DNA from: UKL13-2 sp031430555
GTDB taxonomy: Bacteria > Pseudomonadota > Gammaproteobacteria > Burkholderiales > Usitatibacteraceae
Assembly: GCA_031430555.1 (NCBI GenBank)
Contig: JANPBQ010000097.1
Coordinates: 1-31,200, forward strand
DNA: 31,200 nt
Direction: 5' to 3'
Each line of letters opens with the position of its first letter. The first letter of the stretch is position 1. A program made the translations under genes and the position numbers. A model generated the notes under the pieces. That model saw only the letters and a program-made list of their open reading frames with translations. It had not been told where the DNA came from and did no database searches. Below are positions 15,292 through 24,311 of this stretch, piece after piece.

Positions 15292-15309
15292 CGAATAGCG
15301 CGCTATTCG
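15292..15309. promoter_or_regulatory. 18-bp perfect palindrome before the alcohol dehydrogenase
   Basis: cgaatagcgcgctattcg is a perfect 9+9 palindrome. It lies 68 bases before the ATG, just downstream of a TTGACT that could be a -35 box. A repressor or activator dimer could bind here; this is inference. Confidence 0.45.
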
Positions 15310-15377
15310 AGAGGAAGAAACAGGAAATACGCCAAAAATAGACCGTCGGCACTCAAACAGTCCCGCAGGGACGCCCA

Positions 15378-16466
15378 ATGGAAAATCTCGGTTTAACCCA
15401 GAAAGCCGCCATGCAAGCGCTCGTCTACAACGGCCCCGGCCAAAAACATCTGCAAGACTGCCCGAAACCGGTCATCAAATTGCCCGGGGATGCCATCGTC
15501 CGTGTGACCAAGACCACCATTTGCGGGACCGATTTGCACATCCTCAAAGGCGATGTGCCGACTTGCCAACCCGGCACCATCCTGGGTCACGAAGGCGTCG
15601 GTGTGGTGGACGCAGTGGGTGCCAGCGTCACCGCGTTCAAGGTGGGCGACAAGGTGTTGATTTCCTGCATCACCGCCTGCGGGCGCTGCGAGTATTGCAA
15701 GCGGGGCATGAATTCACATTGCGTCACCGGCGGCTGGATACTCGGCAATCGCATCGACGGCACCCAGGCCGAGTTCGTGCGAATTCCCCACGCCGACACC
15801 AGTCTGTATCCGATTCCCAAGGCTTTGCCGGGAGGTGGCGAGACCGATGAAGAGGCGCTGGTGATGCTAAGCGACATACTGCCGACCGGCTTCGAGTGCG
15901 GCGTGCTGAACGGGAAAGTGGCGGTGGGCGCAACGGTGGCCATCATCGGCTCGGGCCCGATCGGCCTCGCCGCCCTGCTGACTGCGCAGCTTTACTCGCC
16001 CGCCGAAATTATCATGATTGATCTGGATGACAATCGACTGGACGTCGCTAAAAAATTCGGCGCGACCGCGACCGTCAATAGCGCGCAAGGCAATGCGGCC
16101 GAGAAAGTGATGACACTCACCGGTGGTCGCGGCGTGGACACGGCCATCGAAGCGGTCGGTATTCCCGCCACGTTCAAGCTTTGCGAGGACATCATCGCGC
16201 CCGGTGGCACCATTGCCAACGTCGGCGTACACGGCACCAAGGTCGACTTGCATCTGGAGAAACTTTGGTCGCACAACATCACCATCACCACGCGTCTGGT
16301 GGATACGGTGACCATTCCGCTCTTGTTGAAGACGGTGCAATCCAAACGCATCAACGCGCGGCAATTGATCACGCACCACTTCAAGCTCGCCGAGATTCTG
16401 GCCGCCTACGACACGTTCGGCAACGCCGCCGATAGCAAGGCGCTGAAGGTGATCATTGAGGCATGA
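15378..16466 (+). CDS. Zinc-dependent alcohol dehydrogenase
   Basis: This 362-residue medium-chain dehydrogenase carries the catalytic zinc ligands Cys49 (TICGTD) and His71-Glu72 (LGHEGVG), and the structural zinc cysteines Cys101, 104, 107 and 115 (CGRCEYCKRGMNSHC). Its Rossmann loop is GSGPIGLAALLTAQ, followed by IDLDDNRL; the acidic residue after the second strand indicates NAD preference over NADP. The pattern is that of the class often annotated as alcohol or threonine-type dehydrogenase; the substrate is unknown. The ATG at 15378 follows AGGGA at seven bases; an internal ATG at 15411 (MQALVYNG) matches the usual family N-terminus and is the alternative. Coming after tal-ackA-xfp, it may reoxidise NADH by reducing acetaldehyde or another carbonyl (inference). 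Confidence 0.93.
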   Translation: MENLGLTQKAAMQALVYNGPGQKHLQDCPKPVIKLPGDAIVRVTKTTICGTDLHILKGDVPTCQPGTILGHEGVGVVDAVGASVTAFKVGDKVLISCITACGRCEYCKRGMNSHCVTGGWILGNRIDGTQAEFVRIPHADTSLYPIPKALPGGGETDEEALVMLSDILPTGFECGVLNGKVAVGATVAIIGSGPIGLAALLTAQLYSPAEIIMIDLDDNRLDVAKKFGATATVNSAQGNAAEKVMTLTGGRGVDTAIEAVGIPATFKLCEDIIAPGGTIANVGVHGTKVDLHLEKLWSHNITITTRLVDTVTIPLLLKTVQSKRINARQLITHHFKLAEILAAYDTFGNAADSKALKVIIEA

Positions 16467-16523
16467 TGAATTTCAACACTCAAGACGGCGGTCACACCGG
16501 CCCGGCGCTTTCGGCGTAGCGAC

Positions 16524-19358
16524 ATGACCAAGAATACTGAGATCACCGATCCATCGACTGTCGAGGCGGACGCGGTCGCGCGCGGCGTCGAGGCCGATGT
16601 TGACAACGGACTTACGTCGTCGGAAGCGTCGCGGCGATTGGCCGCCAATGGCCGCAACGAACTGCGCGCGGCACCGCCTGTCCCCGCGTGGCGACGCGTG
16701 CTCGCGCATTTTCAGGATCCGCTCGTCTACTTGTTGCTGGCGGCGATTGTCATCGCCCTGGTGGCCTGGGTGATCGAAGGATCGGCCGGTTGGCCGGTCG
16801 ATGCGATCGTCATTACGCTGGTGGTTCTGCTGAACGCGGCACTCGGCTACCTGCAAGAGGCCAAAGCCATCGATGCCGTGGCGGCATTGGCGAAAATGAC
16901 GGCGGCAACATCGGCCGTCCTGCGCGACGGTATCGAGAAGCGTGTACCGAGCAGCGAATTGGTGCGCGGCGATCTACTGGTGCTGGGCGAGGGTGATGCG
17001 GTCGGCGCGGATGCGCGTCTGGTGCAGGTGGCGTCGTTGCGGGTGCAGGAAGCCTCACTCACCGGTGAGAGCGAAGCGGCGCATAAAGATGCCGCCACCT
17101 TGCCGGCCCCGACCGCACTCGGCGACCGGCTCAATATGGTCTTCAAAGGCACCGCCGTCGCGCAGGGCACCGCGCGCGCCGTGGTCACGGCAACCGGGAT
17201 GGATTCCGAGCTGGGCAGAATCGCCGAAATGCTCGAGGCAACCATCGATGCGCCAACGCCGCTGGAAAAAGAAATCGGCCACGTTGGGCGGATGCTGGGC
17301 ATTGCGGTCGTCATCATCGCGGTGGTGGTGGTGGGCACCATCCTGCTGGTATCGAACATCAAGAGCGCTGGCGATGTCATTCACGTGTTGTTGCTCGGTG
17401 TTGCGCTGGCGGTGGCGGCGGTGCCGGAGGGATTGCCCGCGATTCTGTCGGTGGTGCTGGCCCTGGGTGTGCAGCGAATGGCCCGACACCATGCCATCAT
17501 CAAGAATCTTTCCTCGGTCGAAACGCTGGGCTCCGCTTCTGTTATCTGTACCGACAAGACCGGCACCCTGACCCGTTCCGAGATGACCATCGAGCGCGTG
17601 ATCACGGCGTCCGGCGATACGCATATCACCGGCGTGGGCTATGTGCCGGTGGGGCAAATCGAGCATGACGGCATCAGGATTTCGGCCGGCCCATTGCACA
17701 GCGAGCAAAGCGTGGTGTTGAGCGGCGGCAGTCTCGCGGGCAATGCAGACTTGCGAACCGGGGCGGACGGCAAATGGGAAATTCATGGCGACCCGACCGA
17801 GGCGGCGTTTCTGGTCGCCGAACGCAAGCTCGGCGTGACCGAGCACCGCGAGAAACGTTTCGAGCGGGTCGGCGAAATTCCGTTCACCTCCGAACGCAAG
17901 TTGATGTCGTCGATCGAGCGCGACCATGCGCTCAACGATACGCTCGTGGTGGTCACGAAGGGCGCGCCGGATGTGCTGATTGGCTGCTGCACGCGGGTTC
18001 GCGTCGGGCAGGACACCGTGGCACTCGATGATGAATGGCGGACGCGCATCCTCGCCCATGTCGATACACTCTCCGACGCCGCACTACGCACGCTGGCGGT
18101 GGCCTACCGTCCACTCGATCCCGGTGAAGCTGAGACCATTTCAGCGGCACTGGAACGCGATCTCATTTACGTCGGCACCGTCGGCATCATCGATCCGCCG
18201 CGGCCCGAAGCGGCGGTCGCGATTCGCGAGGCGCACCGCGCCGGCATCCGCGTGATCATGATCACCGGCGACCATCCGCGCACGGCGGCGCGCATCGGTG
18301 CCGACCTTGGCATTATCGATTCCGCCGCCATCGTGCTGACGGGTGCCGAGATCGATGCGCTGGATGATGCGGCCTTCAACCAAGCCGTGCGCACCACCTC
18401 GGTGTATGCGCGCGTGTCGCCGGCGCACAAGCTGCGCATTGTGGCGGCGTTGCAGGCCGACGGCAACATCGTCGCGATGACCGGCGACGGGGTCAACGAT
18501 GCGCCGGCACTGAAAACGGCGGACATCGGCGTGGCGATGGGCATCACCGGCACCGAAGTGACGAAGGAAGCCGCCAAGATGATTCTTGCCGACGACAATT
18601 TCGCCACCATCGTCGAAGCGGTGCGCGAAGGGCGCGGCATTCTCGACAACATCCGGAAATTTTTGCGCTATCTGCTGTCGACCAACATGGGGGAAGTTTT
18701 GACGGTATTTTTGGGCGTAATCGGTGCGGGGTTGATTGGACTTAAGGACGTGGGCAGCGCGGACACTGCGGGCGCGGTGGTGGTGTTGCCGCTGCTGGCC
18801 ACACAGCTCCTGTGGATCAATCTGATCACCGACTCAGGCCCCGCGTTGGCGATGGGCGTGGACCCTTCCATCGACGACCTGATGGCGGACAAACCCCGCC
18901 ACATGAATGACCGCCTGATTGACACCGCGATGTGGGTGAATGTGATTCAAACCGGTGTGGTGATTGCCGTGGTGACGCTGCTGACGATGGATATGTACCT
19001 GCCCGGCGGATTGATGGAAGGTACCTATGACCTCACCACCGCGCGCACGGCCGGCTTTACGGTGCTGGTGTTCACCAGTTTGTTCACTTGTTTTACGGCG
19101 CGCTCGACAATGGCGAGTGCGTTTACAAATCTCTTCACCAACGCGTGGCTGTGGAGCGCGGTCGCGCTGTCGGCGCTGTTGCAGGTTGCGGTGGTGCACC
19201 TGCCGTTTCTCAATGTCGCTTTTGGCACCGCTTCATTGACTCTGGATCAGTGGCTGGTCTGCGCCGCGATGGCGAGTGTAGTGCTGTGGGTGAGCGAGCT
19301 GGAAAAACTCGTTCGCCGTCATTTATCGATCACGCCAGCAAAGGCCCATCACGCATGA
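16524..19358 (+). CDS. P2-type cation-transporting ATPase, Ca2+-like
   Basis: This 944-residue P-type ATPase has an N-terminal cation ATPase domain, the actuator TGES (180-183), TM4 PEGLP (301-305), the phosphorylated Asp344 in DKTGTLT, the nucleotide domain, and the hinge TGDGVNDAPALK near residue 655. Six C-terminal TM segments follow. Calcium-site residues of the SERCA/PMR1 type are present: Glu302 in TM4, N and E in RYLLSTNMGEVLTVFLG (TM5), and N-x2-TD in LLWINLITDSGPALAMG (TM6). Ca2+, or possibly Mn2+, export from the cytoplasm is the best call. It starts 57 bases after the alcohol dehydrogenase stop. Its stop overlaps the next ATG by four bases (ATGA), so it is coupled to the AI-2E permease. 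Confidence 0.93.
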   Translation: MTKNTEITDPSTVEADAVARGVEADVDNGLTSSEASRRLAANGRNELRAAPPVPAWRRVLAHFQDPLVYLLLAAIVIALVAWVIEGSAGWPVDAIVITLVVLLNAALGYLQEAKAIDAVAALAKMTAATSAVLRDGIEKRVPSSELVRGDLLVLGEGDAVGADARLVQVASLRVQEASLTGESEAAHKDAATLPAPTALGDRLNMVFKGTAVAQGTARAVVTATGMDSELGRIAEMLEATIDAPTPLEKEIGHVGRMLGIAVVIIAVVVVGTILLVSNIKSAGDVIHVLLLGVALAVAAVPEGLPAILSVVLALGVQRMARHHAIIKNLSSVETLGSASVICTDKTGTLTRSEMTIERVITASGDTHITGVGYVPVGQIEHDGIRISAGPLHSEQSVVLSGGSLAGNADLRTGADGKWEIHGDPTEAAFLVAERKLGVTEHREKRFERVGEIPFTSERKLMSSIERDHALNDTLVVVTKGAPDVLIGCCTRVRVGQDTVALDDEWRTRILAHVDTLSDAALRTLAVAYRPLDPGEAETISAALERDLIYVGTVGIIDPPRPEAAVAIREAHRAGIRVIMITGDHPRTAARIGADLGIIDSAAIVLTGAEIDALDDAAFNQAVRTTSVYARVSPAHKLRIVAALQADGNIVAMTGDGVNDAPALKTADIGVAMGITGTEVTKEAAKMILADDNFATIVEAVREGRGILDNIRKFLRYLLSTNMGEVLTVFLGVIGAGLIGLKDVGSADTAGAVVVLPLLATQLLWINLITDSGPALAMGVDPSIDDLMADKPRHMNDRLIDTAMWVNVIQTGVVIAVVTLLTMDMYLPGGLMEGTYDLTTARTAGFTVLVFTSLFTCFTARSTMASAFTNLFTNAWLWSAVALSALLQVAVVHLPFLNVAFGTASLTLDQWLVCAAMASVVLWVSELEKLVRRHLSITPAKAHHA

Positions 19359-20452
19359 ACCCTCACCCACCCACACCACCCACACCACCCATTGCGCCCG
19401 CCATCAATGCGCGCTTGTCGCCAGCCAGTATTCAATCCCTGGTACTCATTGTTGCCACCGCACTGGGCATCTATCTCTGTGTCCGGTTGGCCGCACCGTT
19501 CGTCGCGGCGTTGGCGTTTGCGATGGTGTTGGCGGTGTTGTTTACGCCATTGCAAAAATGGCTGGAAGGCAAATTGAAACGCGCGAGTTTGGCGGCGGCG
19601 CTCACCACACTCGCCATTGGTGTCATCGTGGTGGTGCCCTTGACGTTCGTCGGTGAACAACTGATCGTGCAAGCCGCCAACAGCGCACAGCAAATCGAGG
19701 CCAAGGTTAAATCCGGCGAGTGGCGGCGCACGCTGGAAGGCACGCCGCAATTGGCGCGAATCGTGGATACCATCGAGCAGCGGATCGACTTGCCGGGCGC
19801 GTTGAAGGCACTCACTACCTGGCTGAGTGCGACCGCAGGATCGATTGTCAAAGGGTCGGTCATGCAGTTGATCGGTGTCTGCCTTACTTTCTACCTGTTG
19901 TTTTTTTTCTTGCGTGATCGCGTGGCCGCACTCGATGCGGTGCGCGCCTTGTCGCCACTATCAGCGGTAGAGATGGATCATTTGTATAAGCGCATCGGCG
20001 ACACGATTTATGCGACCGTCTACGGCACACTCGCGGTCGCCGCTGTGCAGGGATTTCTGGGTGGATTGATGTTCTGGTGGCTGGAATTGCCGGCACCGCT
20101 TCTATGGGGCGTGGTGATGGCGTTGCTGGCGGTGGTGCCGGTGTTGGGGGCGTTTGTGGTGTGGATGCCTGCGGCCACCTACCTCGCACTCGAAGGCAAC
20201 TGGGTGGACGCCGCGACGCTCACCGTATGGGGCATGTTCGTTGTCGGCACCATCGATAACCTGATGCGTCCGGTGCTGGTCGGCAACCGGCTGAAATTGC
20301 ATACCGTGCTCGCATTCATGTCGGTGGTCGGCGGCCTGATGTTGTTCGGCGCGGCGGGATTGATCCTCGGCCCGGTGGCGCTGACAGTCACCATGGAGCT
20401 ATTGAGTGTTTGGCGCAATCGGAGCGGCATGCTCGGCGCGCCGAACGCATGA
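19355..20452 (+). CDS. AI-2E family transporter (PerM/YdiK type)
   Basis: This 365-residue protein has a Pro-rich N-tail (PHPPTPPTPPIAPA) and about eight TM helices: two near residues 28-70, one near 85-105, then a long soluble helical stretch (QQIEAKVKSGEWRRTLEG) and a C-terminal bundle. The bundle contains FYLLFFFLRD, GVVMALLAVVPVLGAFVVWMPA and LMLFGAAGLILGPVALTV, the usual family hallmarks. Members have been linked to export of autoinducer-2, to Na+/H+ exchange or to unknown substrates, so no substrate is assigned. The ATG overlaps the ATPase stop, implying coupled expression. That pairing favours an ion-homeostasis role over signalling here (inference). Confidence 0.9.
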   Translation: MNPHPPTPPTPPIAPAINARLSPASIQSLVLIVATALGIYLCVRLAAPFVAALAFAMVLAVLFTPLQKWLEGKLKRASLAAALTTLAIGVIVVVPLTFVGEQLIVQAANSAQQIEAKVKSGEWRRTLEGTPQLARIVDTIEQRIDLPGALKALTTWLSATAGSIVKGSVMQLIGVCLTFYLLFFFLRDRVAALDAVRALSPLSAVEMDHLYKRIGDTIYATVYGTLAVAAVQGFLGGLMFWWLELPAPLLWGVVMALLAVVPVLGAFVVWMPAATYLALEGNWVDAATLTVWGMFVVGTIDNLMRPVLVGNRLKLHTVLAFMSVVGGLMLFGAAGLILGPVALTVTMELLSVWRNRSGMLGAPNA

Positions 20453-20534
20453 CGAGACAGTTTGCGCGACATCAATATCCGGTTTCGCCACAGGTCGCAT
20501 CGTTTTGTTTTCGCACGCACAAGGAACATTTCAT

Positions 20535-22061
20535 ATGAATGCTGTCAACACGCCGCCGATTCAAGTATCAACGCATGCCGGTGCCGGCAGCGACATCATC
20601 AAACGCGGCGGGTTGTTCGTCGCCTTGGTGGCATTGATTGCCATCATATTGATGCCGAAGCCGGAGGGTTTGCCTGAGGCCGGTCAGATCATGCTGGGCA
20701 TCCTGGCGTTCGCGGTGATTGTCTGGATGACCGAAGCGCTCGACTACGCAGTGAGTTCGGTCGTGATCGCAGCACTGATGATTTTTCTGCTGGCCTTTGT
20801 GCCTGATGCGGCCAAGCCGACCGCTGCCGACATGGGCACCGGGGCCGCGCTCAATCTGGCATTGACGGGTTTTTCCAATAGCGCGGTGGCGCTGGTGGCG
20901 GCGGCGTGCTTCATTGCGGCGGCGATGACCGCGACCGGCCTCGACCGGCGCATTGCGCTGGTGGTGCTGTCAAAAGTGGATGCGCGCACCAATCACATTG
21001 TGATCGGCGCCATGTTCGTCGGCTTCCTGCTCTCATTCATTGTGCCCAGCACCACGGCCCGCGTTGCGTGTCTGGTGCCGATCATGATGGGCTTTATCTT
21101 AGCCTTCAAAGTGGATAAACGCAGCCGCTTTGCCGGGCTGTTGGTCATCACCGCCGCGCAAACCGCCAGCGTCTGGAACGTCGGCATCAAAACGGCCGCC
21201 GCGCAAAACATGGTCGCCATCGGCTTCATCGAAAAGCAATTTCAGACCAGCATCACCTGGCTCGAATGGTTCGTTGCCGGCGCGCCGTTTGCCGCCGTCA
21301 TGAGTGTGGCGGTGTACTTCATCATGACGCGCATGATGAAACCGGAGATGGCGGAAATCGCCGGTGGGCAGGCCACCATTCGCGAGCAGCTCAATGCCAT
21401 CGGCAAGATGAGCGCGAATGAATGGAAACTGCTGGTGATCGTGCTGGTGTTGCTGGGATTCTGGGCGACCGAGAAAATGTTGCACAATTTCGACACCTCA
21501 TCGACCACCATCGTCGCCATTGCGCTGATGATGCTGCCGCGCTTTGGCGTGATGAACTGGAAGGAATCGCAACGCGGATTTCCGTGGGGCACCGTCGTGC
21601 TTTTCGCGGTCGGCATCAGTGTCGGCACGGCGCTGTTGAAAACCAATGCGGCCGGCTGGCTCGCCAATTTGATCGTCGCCAACCTCGGATTGCAACAAGC
21701 AAGCGCCTTCGCGATCCTGATGCTGCTCTCACTTTTCCTGATCGTGATTCATCTGGGATTCGCGAGCGCCACCGCACTCGCCTCGACCATGATTCCCATC
21801 ATCATCAGCGTACTCGGCGCCGTGCAAACACCGGGCATCAATGTCATCGGCATGACCATGTTGCTGCAATTTGTCGTGAGCTTTGGCTTCATCCTGCCAG
21901 TGAACGCGCCGCAAAACATGATCGCCTACGGCACCGATACGTTTGACGCCCGCGACTTCATCCGCACCGGCCTCGTGATCACGCTGGCGGCGATGGTGCT
22001 GCTGGTGGTATTTGCGCTGTCGTATTGGCCGTGGATGGGGTATATGACGAAGGTAGGGTAG
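20535..22061 (+). CDS. DASS/SLC13-like anion permease with altered SNT motifs
   Basis: This 508-residue integral membrane protein has about 12 hydrophobic segments and the internal two-fold repeat of divalent anion:Na+ symporters (VWMTEALDYAVSSVV early; LIVIHLGFASATALASTMIPI late). The two re-entrant hairpins, where family members carry Ser-Asn-Thr, read VPSTTARVACLVPI and FASATALASTMIPI, so the Asn is Thr in one and Ala in the other. In characterised members those Asn residues help bind Na+ and the carboxylate, so the substrate or coupling ion may differ. The ATG at 20535 follows AAGGAA at a proper distance; an in-frame extension into the previous gene is rejected. It lies 82 bases after the AI-2E gene and could export acetate or another organic anion (speculative). 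Confidence 0.87.
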   Translation: MNAVNTPPIQVSTHAGAGSDIIKRGGLFVALVALIAIILMPKPEGLPEAGQIMLGILAFAVIVWMTEALDYAVSSVVIAALMIFLLAFVPDAAKPTAADMGTGAALNLALTGFSNSAVALVAAACFIAAAMTATGLDRRIALVVLSKVDARTNHIVIGAMFVGFLLSFIVPSTTARVACLVPIMMGFILAFKVDKRSRFAGLLVITAAQTASVWNVGIKTAAAQNMVAIGFIEKQFQTSITWLEWFVAGAPFAAVMSVAVYFIMTRMMKPEMAEIAGGQATIREQLNAIGKMSANEWKLLVIVLVLLGFWATEKMLHNFDTSSTTIVAIALMMLPRFGVMNWKESQRGFPWGTVVLFAVGISVGTALLKTNAAGWLANLIVANLGLQQASAFAILMLLSLFLIVIHLGFASATALASTMIPIIISVLGAVQTPGINVIGMTMLLQFVVSFGFILPVNAPQNMIAYGTDTFDARDFIRTGLVITLAAMVLLVVFALSYWPWMGYMTKVG

Positions 22062-22118
22062 TTTGAAAGGCCGCATTTGCGCAGAGATAACCCTATATCT
22101 GGCGCGCTTTTCAGACGG

Positions 22119-22155
22119 CTTTTGCTCTGAACGCCCCGCCAAATGGCGATCTACG
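22119..22155 (+). repeat. 37-bp direct repeat, left boundary of the restriction-modification module
   Basis: It starts cttttgctctgaacgccc and is identical to 24620-24656 except for one base (t/c). After nine unmatched bases both copies resume with gcggg(t/c)att. It lies 57 bases after the permease stop, in non-coding DNA. In one frame both copies read FCSERPAKWRST and then stop soon after. The likely origin is duplication during insertion of the module, or a dispersed repeat used for recombination. Confidence 0.8.
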
Positions 22156-22199
22156 ATTGAATATGCGGGTATTTAAACCGCGCGAAACAAACTATCTCG

Positions 22200-23285
22200 C
22201 TATTGGTTCACTATTTCTCGAACGATGTCATTCCATGCGATCTTGACAGTTGCCGGAACTTCTTTAGACCCAAGCAATCCCAAGACTTCCTTGGTAAATA
22301 GCGCGCGGCCTTTGGCACCAATCGTGGCCAGATTGTTCAAAATCCACTCATTTACCTGAACGAAATTTATCTCGTGGCCCTGTGAAAAATAGGTACGCGC
22401 AACTTTGCGCGCATCCTCGCTCGGGATGGCGCTTGAGTAAACGAATAAATAATCCTGAATGCCTGCTCGAATTACTTTGGTATTGAAGGTGGAAACCACC
22501 CGGGACTTCTCAATCGGTCTTTCGGTCACCTCGATTGCCAAAACAGTTTCACCGCCAAGGCTAACCGTTACATCGCCTCCGGCACCGGACGCTTTATCAG
22601 AAACGTTGATGCCCTGAAATTGCACGTCCCATTTAAGTCCGTAGCAAGACTTGATGGTTCTCAGCATGGCAACGACAAGCAGAACCGGCAGAAGACCGCC
22701 GCTCTGCACTTGCAATAGAACTTGAAGCAGCTCTCGATACTGATCGAGGCTCAGTCGACTAATCTGGGAGAGCGCAATCTGTGAACGGTTGCGCAATTCA
22801 ATGAATCTGCCCAAGAGATAAACAATCAGATTTTTTGCATCAATCGCTTTGGCGTTTTCCAGAACGCCAATATAGCCAAGTAGCGCCTCATAGCCCGCCT
22901 TGTCGCGCAGACCCTTTGCCGTCTCGGGAACGAACTGTACGTTGCGCCGAAAACTTGCCAGATACGGCCCCTTTGAGCAGGGAATTAACCGATCCTGCAA
23001 AAACGGATTGACCACTTTTTCGTCAAGTGTGCGTCCGTTGAACGCGTTCTCGCTCTGTCCAACGTAGGGTTGCCTGATGTCGATCGATGCATCGAGCAGA
23101 CGTGCCAAGCAACAACCGAGCAAGACTTCACGGTATGACTGTGTCGCCGACGCAAAAAGTAAATCGGCAAACTCGACTACCGACTTGGATATTGCAGTTG
23201 TTTTGCCTTCTTGCTGTTTTCTTTCGGCATCGGAAAACAAGTCCGCCAAAAGTGTGGCGGCTTTTTCATATTCAAGCGTTGCCAT
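22200..23285 (-). CDS. Putative type II restriction endonuclease, SacI-like
   Basis: This 361-residue soluble protein lies 3 bases after a DNA methyltransferase gene on the same strand, the classic restriction-modification arrangement. The region LLDASIDIRQPYVGQSENAFNGRTLDEKVVNPFLQD (about residues 63-98) resembles, from memory, the SacI restriction endonuclease family; I could not search. A possible nuclease core is GGD238VTV...VLAIE252VT: an Asp, then a hydrophobic strand ending E-V-T, like PD-(D/E)xK but with Thr where Lys is expected. It would cut DNA at the site the partner methylates. Base composition is visibly more AT-rich than the flanking genes, pointing to transfer. An orphan or decayed nuclease cannot be excluded, but the frame is intact. 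Confidence 0.7.
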   Translation of the reverse strand: MATLEYEKAATLLADLFSDAERKQQEGKTTAISKSVVEFADLLFASATQSYREVLLGCCLARLLDASIDIRQPYVGQSENAFNGRTLDEKVVNPFLQDRLIPCSKGPYLASFRRNVQFVPETAKGLRDKAGYEALLGYIGVLENAKAIDAKNLIVYLLGRFIELRNRSQIALSQISRLSLDQYRELLQVLLQVQSGGLLPVLLVVAMLRTIKSCYGLKWDVQFQGINVSDKASGAGGDVTVSLGGETVLAIEVTERPIEKSRVVSTFNTKVIRAGIQDYLFVYSSAIPSEDARKVARTYFSQGHEINFVQVNEWILNNLATIGAKGRALFTKEVLGLLGSKEVPATVKIAWNDIVREIVNQ

Positions 23286-23288
23286 AAC

Positions 23289-24311
23289 TTAATAATTCAT
23301 CCAGACGGATTCTTGTCTTAGCTGCTTTGTCGAATGAATTGATTTCATTGGCGTGTCAAAACGACGCCAGCCTTTGTACCAGGTATCCATTGGGTCGCAT
23401 CGATACCCTGACACGGCAACTTTCCCTTTGCATTGGGCAACCGTCTCGGCCAACTCCCAATGTTGTGTCTCGGTCATTTCAAAACTATATGCTTTTGAAT
23501 CGCCACGCGTTTCATGCAGGTATGGCGGATCGCAATAAAACAATGCGTCTTTCTGATCGTATAAGCGAATCACATCTACGGCCGGCCGATTTTCAATCTG
23601 AACGCGCAACAGTCTCGCGGCAATTCCCTCAAGCGCTTCCACGCCGCCAAGCCATCTCGATACCGCGCCTGACATTCCCGCTCGACTGGTGTTTTTGCAG
23701 TTAGCCCATCTTCCTATCGTCGCCGTTTGGGCCAAACCCGTTCTGGCCTGACGCGCGCGAACGTAAAAGCGGCGCGCGCGTTCAACGTCCGAAATACCCT
23801 GCTCCACGCTGACGATCGCCAAATGAAATTCCTCTCGCGAAAACGGCGTGAGTGCAATGGCCCGAATAAGCTCTTCACCACGATCCCGCAACACACGGAA
23901 AAAATTGGCAACGTCACCGTCGATATCGTTATAGGTTTCAACGGCAGATGGCGCGCGATTCAGCAACACTGCGGCCGATCCGGAATAGGGCTCGCAATAG
24001 TGATGGGCGGCAGGCAACAACGGGAGAAGCCAATCCAAGTGGCTGAACTTTCCGCCGTACCAACCAAACGCGATTCGTTTTGCGCTTCGGGTGCGAGGAA
24101 GAATCGCCGGACTGTCAAACATTTCCGCCTGCTCGAGATAAATGGGGGATGCGGCGCGTTTTTGTTCGGCAACAAGCACTGTGGCAGAGGGCGTTGCGGT
24201 GTAGTCCATGGCGGTTTTTCGTAATCTGGCCAGCTTCACAGGGGCAAGCGTTTTTTGAGAGACTTTTTTTTCTGCCCTAATTGTTTTCACACTGGTTTTG
24301 GCGCTCGCCAT
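23289..24311 (-). CDS. D12-class (Dam-like) DNA N6-adenine methyltransferase
   Basis: This 340-residue enzyme has a basic N-terminal tail of about 75 residues, unusual for the class. The alpha-type motif order follows: motif X FGWYGGKFSHLDWL (82-95), the SAM-binding motif I EPYSGSAAVLLNR (107-119), the NDID segment of motif II, and the catalytic motif IV DPPY (261-264). It should methylate adenine N6 in a specific site and protect host DNA from the endonuclease encoded 3 bases downstream. The ATG at 24311 has a weak ribosome-binding site; the ATG at 24209 (MDYTATPS) would remove the Lys-rich tail and is an alternative. It is less GC-rich than the surrounding genes. No controller (C) protein gene is present. 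Confidence 0.9.
   Translation of the reverse strand: MASAKTSVKTIRAEKKVSQKTLAPVKLARLRKTAMDYTATPSATVLVAEQKRAASPIYLEQAEMFDSPAILPRTRSAKRIAFGWYGGKFSHLDWLLPLLPAAHHYCEPYSGSAAVLLNRAPSAVETYNDIDGDVANFFRVLRDRGEELIRAIALTPFSREEFHLAIVSVEQGISDVERARRFYVRARQARTGLAQTATIGRWANCKNTSRAGMSGAVSRWLGGVEALEGIAARLLRVQIENRPAVDVIRLYDQKDALFYCDPPYLHETRGDSKAYSFEMTETQHWELAETVAQCKGKVAVSGYRCDPMDTWYKGWRRFDTPMKSIHSTKQLRQESVWMNY

Noticed and set aside
14872..15378. 168-codon open frame on the minus strand between xfp and the alcohol dehydrogenase
   Set aside because: It runs through two extragenic inverted repeats and reads as low-complexity Arg/Ser-rich sequence with no ribosome-binding site.
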